Shown: piece after piece, positions 5,918-6,910 of the stretch
Numbering within the stretch: the stretch's first letter is position 1
How the letters are laid out: each line of letters opens with the position of its first letter
NCBI GenBank assembly: GCA_050944035.1
Contig: JBMNQH010000038.1
Coordinates: forward strand, 1 to 6,910
Length of the DNA: 6,910 nucleotides
Direction: 5' to 3'
Origin: JBMNQH01 sp050944035
GTDB taxonomy: Bacteria > Bacillota > Clostridia > Oscillospirales > Oscillospiraceae
Program-made: the position numbers and the translations under genes
Notes under the pieces: model-generated
Told to the model about the DNA's origin: nothing
The model's input: only the letters and a program-made list of their open reading frames with translations
Databases searched by the model: none

Positions 5918-6325
5918 TTAATGTTTCATTGAAATAACATCAATGGTAGCACCGACAGCTACAATCAACCAACCAATAGCCTGTTCGATAGATGCAAGAA
6001 TTTCAGATATCGCAACAATCCCTTGATAGGTATATGTATAAAAATCACCTCCAAAGGAAGTAGCGGAAATACTTGTTCCTGCGCTCACTACTCTGATAAG
6101 ACCGATGACAATTATAAGGGTTCCGACAATCAATCCCAGCACATTTGCCTTTCGTTCTTTCTTTGTTTCTGTTTTTGGGGCGTTAAATGTAGTCGGATGA
6201 TCACTTTGTTTGTCTTGAGTCAACCCATCAGATGATGCTCCTCCAAGATCGTCAAGGCGTGTACCACAAGAAACACAGAATTTTGCGTCTTCCTCCAAAA
6301 TAGCTCCACATTTAGGACAGTTCAT
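5918..6325 (-). CDS. Small zinc-ribbon membrane protein
   Basis: 135 aa, first gene of the zinc-ribbon operon. The N-terminal zinc ribbon has Cys3, Cys6, Cys17 and Cys20 (CX2CX10CX2C), the same spacing as the two downstream proteins. A polar linker (about 25-60, ending KKERKA) leads to a hydrophobic helix (about 61-81), a short Ser/Thr/Tyr-rich loop (82-100) and a second hydrophobic stretch (about 102-132), so both termini are probably cytoplasmic. ATG at 6325 has GGAGGAG five bases upstream. The promoter at 6405-6433 would give a leader of roughly 70 bases. I recognise no named family beyond the generic zinc ribbon; function unknown. Confidence 0.88.
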   Translation of the reverse strand: MNCPKCGAILEEDAKFCVSCGTRLDDLGGASSDGLTQDKQSDHPTTFNAPKTETKKERKANVLGLIVGTLIIVIGLIRVVSAGTSISATSFGGDFYTYTYQGIVAISEILASIEQAIGWLIVAVGATIDVISMKH

Positions 6326-6363
6326 AATTTCTCCTCCGTTATTTCATTTTTAGTTTTGAAAAA

Positions 6364-6506
6364 GTGTACCTTTCTGTAAAAGATGCAAAAGCTTATACAA
6401 ATTTATTATATCATGGGTCTACAAAATTTTCCATACTGTTTTGGCGAAAAGCCACACAAATCAGCGAACAAAAAACTGGTTATGTTTTCTTTGCAGAAAG
6501 GTACAC
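6364..6506. repeat. 13-bp inverted repeats flanking the promoter of the zinc-ribbon operon
   Basis: GTGTACCTTTCTG (6364-6376) is exactly mirrored as CAGAAAGGTACAC (6494-6506). Inward, the similarity continues imperfectly for about four bases. The 117-bp segment between them contains the only good promoter seen in this intergenic region. Because GTAC is self-complementary, the same two sites also show a looser direct similarity (GTAC...TGTAAAA), so an operator or resolvase site pair is an alternative to an invertible segment. Confidence 0.75.
6405..6433 (-). promoter_or_regulatory. Sigma-70/SigA promoter driving the zinc-ribbon operon
   Basis: Minus-strand TGGAAA (6433-6428), 17-base spacer, then TATAAT (6410-6405) preceded by TGA, giving an extended -10 (TGNTATAAT). 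The -10 is perfect and the -35 matches 4 of 6. Transcription would start near 6398, about 70 bases ahead of the first gene, and the leader would include the left inverted-repeat arm. Confidence 0.72.
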
Positions 6507-6527
6507 ATTCCTGTAAAAATACCCCTT

Positions 6528-6910
6528 TTACAACAACTTGGCTTTTTCGTAAATCTCTGCCCGATAACGGAAGGTAGCAAGAGGCATCCCACATTCCTTT
6601 GCTGCTGCCGTCCCGGTGATTTCTCCCATTTTCCAACGCTGGTAAACGGAATGGAAATTCTCGGGCAGCGGTTTGGGTGGCCGCCCAAACCGAATGCCCT
6701 TGGCTTTGGCCGCAGCAATACCCTCAGCCTGCCGCTGCCGGATGTTGGTGCGCTCGTTCTCTGCCACAAAGGACAGTACTTGCAGCACAATGTCACTGAG
6801 GAAGGTTCCCAGCAAATCCTTGCCTCTCCGTGTATCCAGAAGCGGCATATCCAGAACCACAATGTCAATGCCTTTTTCCTTTGTGAGAAAGCGCCATTGC
6901 TCCAATATTT
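6528..6910 (-). CDS. Small serine resolvase/invertase, N-terminus outside window
   Basis: The visible 126 residues are the C-terminal two thirds of a Pin/Tn3-resolvase-type recombinase. VVLDMPLLDTR and LGTFLSDIVLQVLSF VAENERTNIRQRQ form the end of the catalytic domain and its long dimerisation helix. GIAAAKAKGIRFGRP is the classic linker, and GEITGTAAAKECGMPLATFRYR is the C-terminal helix-turn-helix. The frame is open to the right edge. About 70 residues with the catalytic serine are missing because of the window boundary, not because of a break in the gene; the TTG at 6905 is internal. The stop lies 22 bases from the right inverted-repeat arm flanking the zinc-ribbon promoter. It may resolve multimers, belong to a neighbouring element, or invert the adjacent segment; the first is the commonest role. 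Confidence 0.94.
   Translation of the reverse strand, partial: ILEQWRFLTKEKGIDIVVLDMPLLDTRRGKDLLGTFLSDIVLQVLSFVAENERTNIRQRQAEGIAAAKAKGIRFGRPPKPLPENFHSVYQRWKMGEITGTAAAKECGMPLATFRYRAEIYEKAKLL

Noticed and set aside
6364..6506. Small transposable element (MITE) bounded by the 13-bp inverted repeats
   Set aside because: No matching target-site duplication is seen (flanks AAAAA and ATTCC), and the segment contains a functional-looking promoter.
1..6910. CRISPR arrays, tRNA or rRNA genes
   Set aside because: No regularly spaced direct repeats and no tRNA or rRNA signatures were seen on either strand.

Overview
The window is a mobilisable (non-self-transmissible) mobile element of a low-to-mid GC Bacillota, most likely a gut Clostridia member (Lachnospiraceae/Oscillospiraceae type). 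The basis is strong AAGGAGG-type ribosome sites, the MobA/MobL relaxase plus DUF3847 plus large serine recombinase module typical of Tn4451-like integrative mobilisable elements, and zinc-ribbon/DUF5050/FxLYD proteins common in that group. Every gene I can support lies on the minus strand, so the element reads right to left.

Right edge (6910-6528): the 3' two thirds of a small serine resolvase/invertase that continues outside the window. Next is a 202-bp intergenic stretch (6527-6326) holding a good sigma-70 promoter (6405-6433). The promoter sits between two 13-bp inverted repeats (6364-6376 and 6494-6506), the layout expected of an invertible promoter.

Cargo (6325-4002): a tight three-gene operon of AT-rich DNA. 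Each protein starts with the same CX2CX10CX2C zinc ribbon, then has a membrane segment, then a different C-terminal part: a second hydrophobic segment (135 aa), two CX4CX10CX2H fingers plus an FxLYD-like domain (229 aa), or a DUF5050-like repeat domain (398 aa). Stop codons are embedded in the next gene's ribosome site. The function is unknown.

Transfer control region (4001-3710): about 290 bp without genes but packed with inverted repeats. It contains a convincing IncQ/RSF1010-type (MOBQ) origin of transfer: a 9-bp inverted repeat followed by AAGTGCG/CCCT at 3978-3988. It also contains a perfect 16-bp-arm hairpin (3791-3840) and a terminator-like hairpin in the leader of the mob operon (3736-3768).

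Mobilisation/integration operon (3709-1): DUF3847 protein, MOBQ relaxase, an acidic protein with a TnpW-like C-terminus, and a large serine recombinase truncated by the left edge. The relaxase has no ATG, GTG or TTG start ahead of its catalytic tyrosine. Its expected ATGA overlap with the DUF3847 gene reads ATAA here, so it must use an ATA start, be made by frameshifting, or be crippled. The likely working model is that the recombinase excises and integrates the element, the relaxase (with DUF3847) nicks the oriT for transfer by a helper conjugation system, and the zinc-ribbon operon is passenger cargo entering the recipient first.
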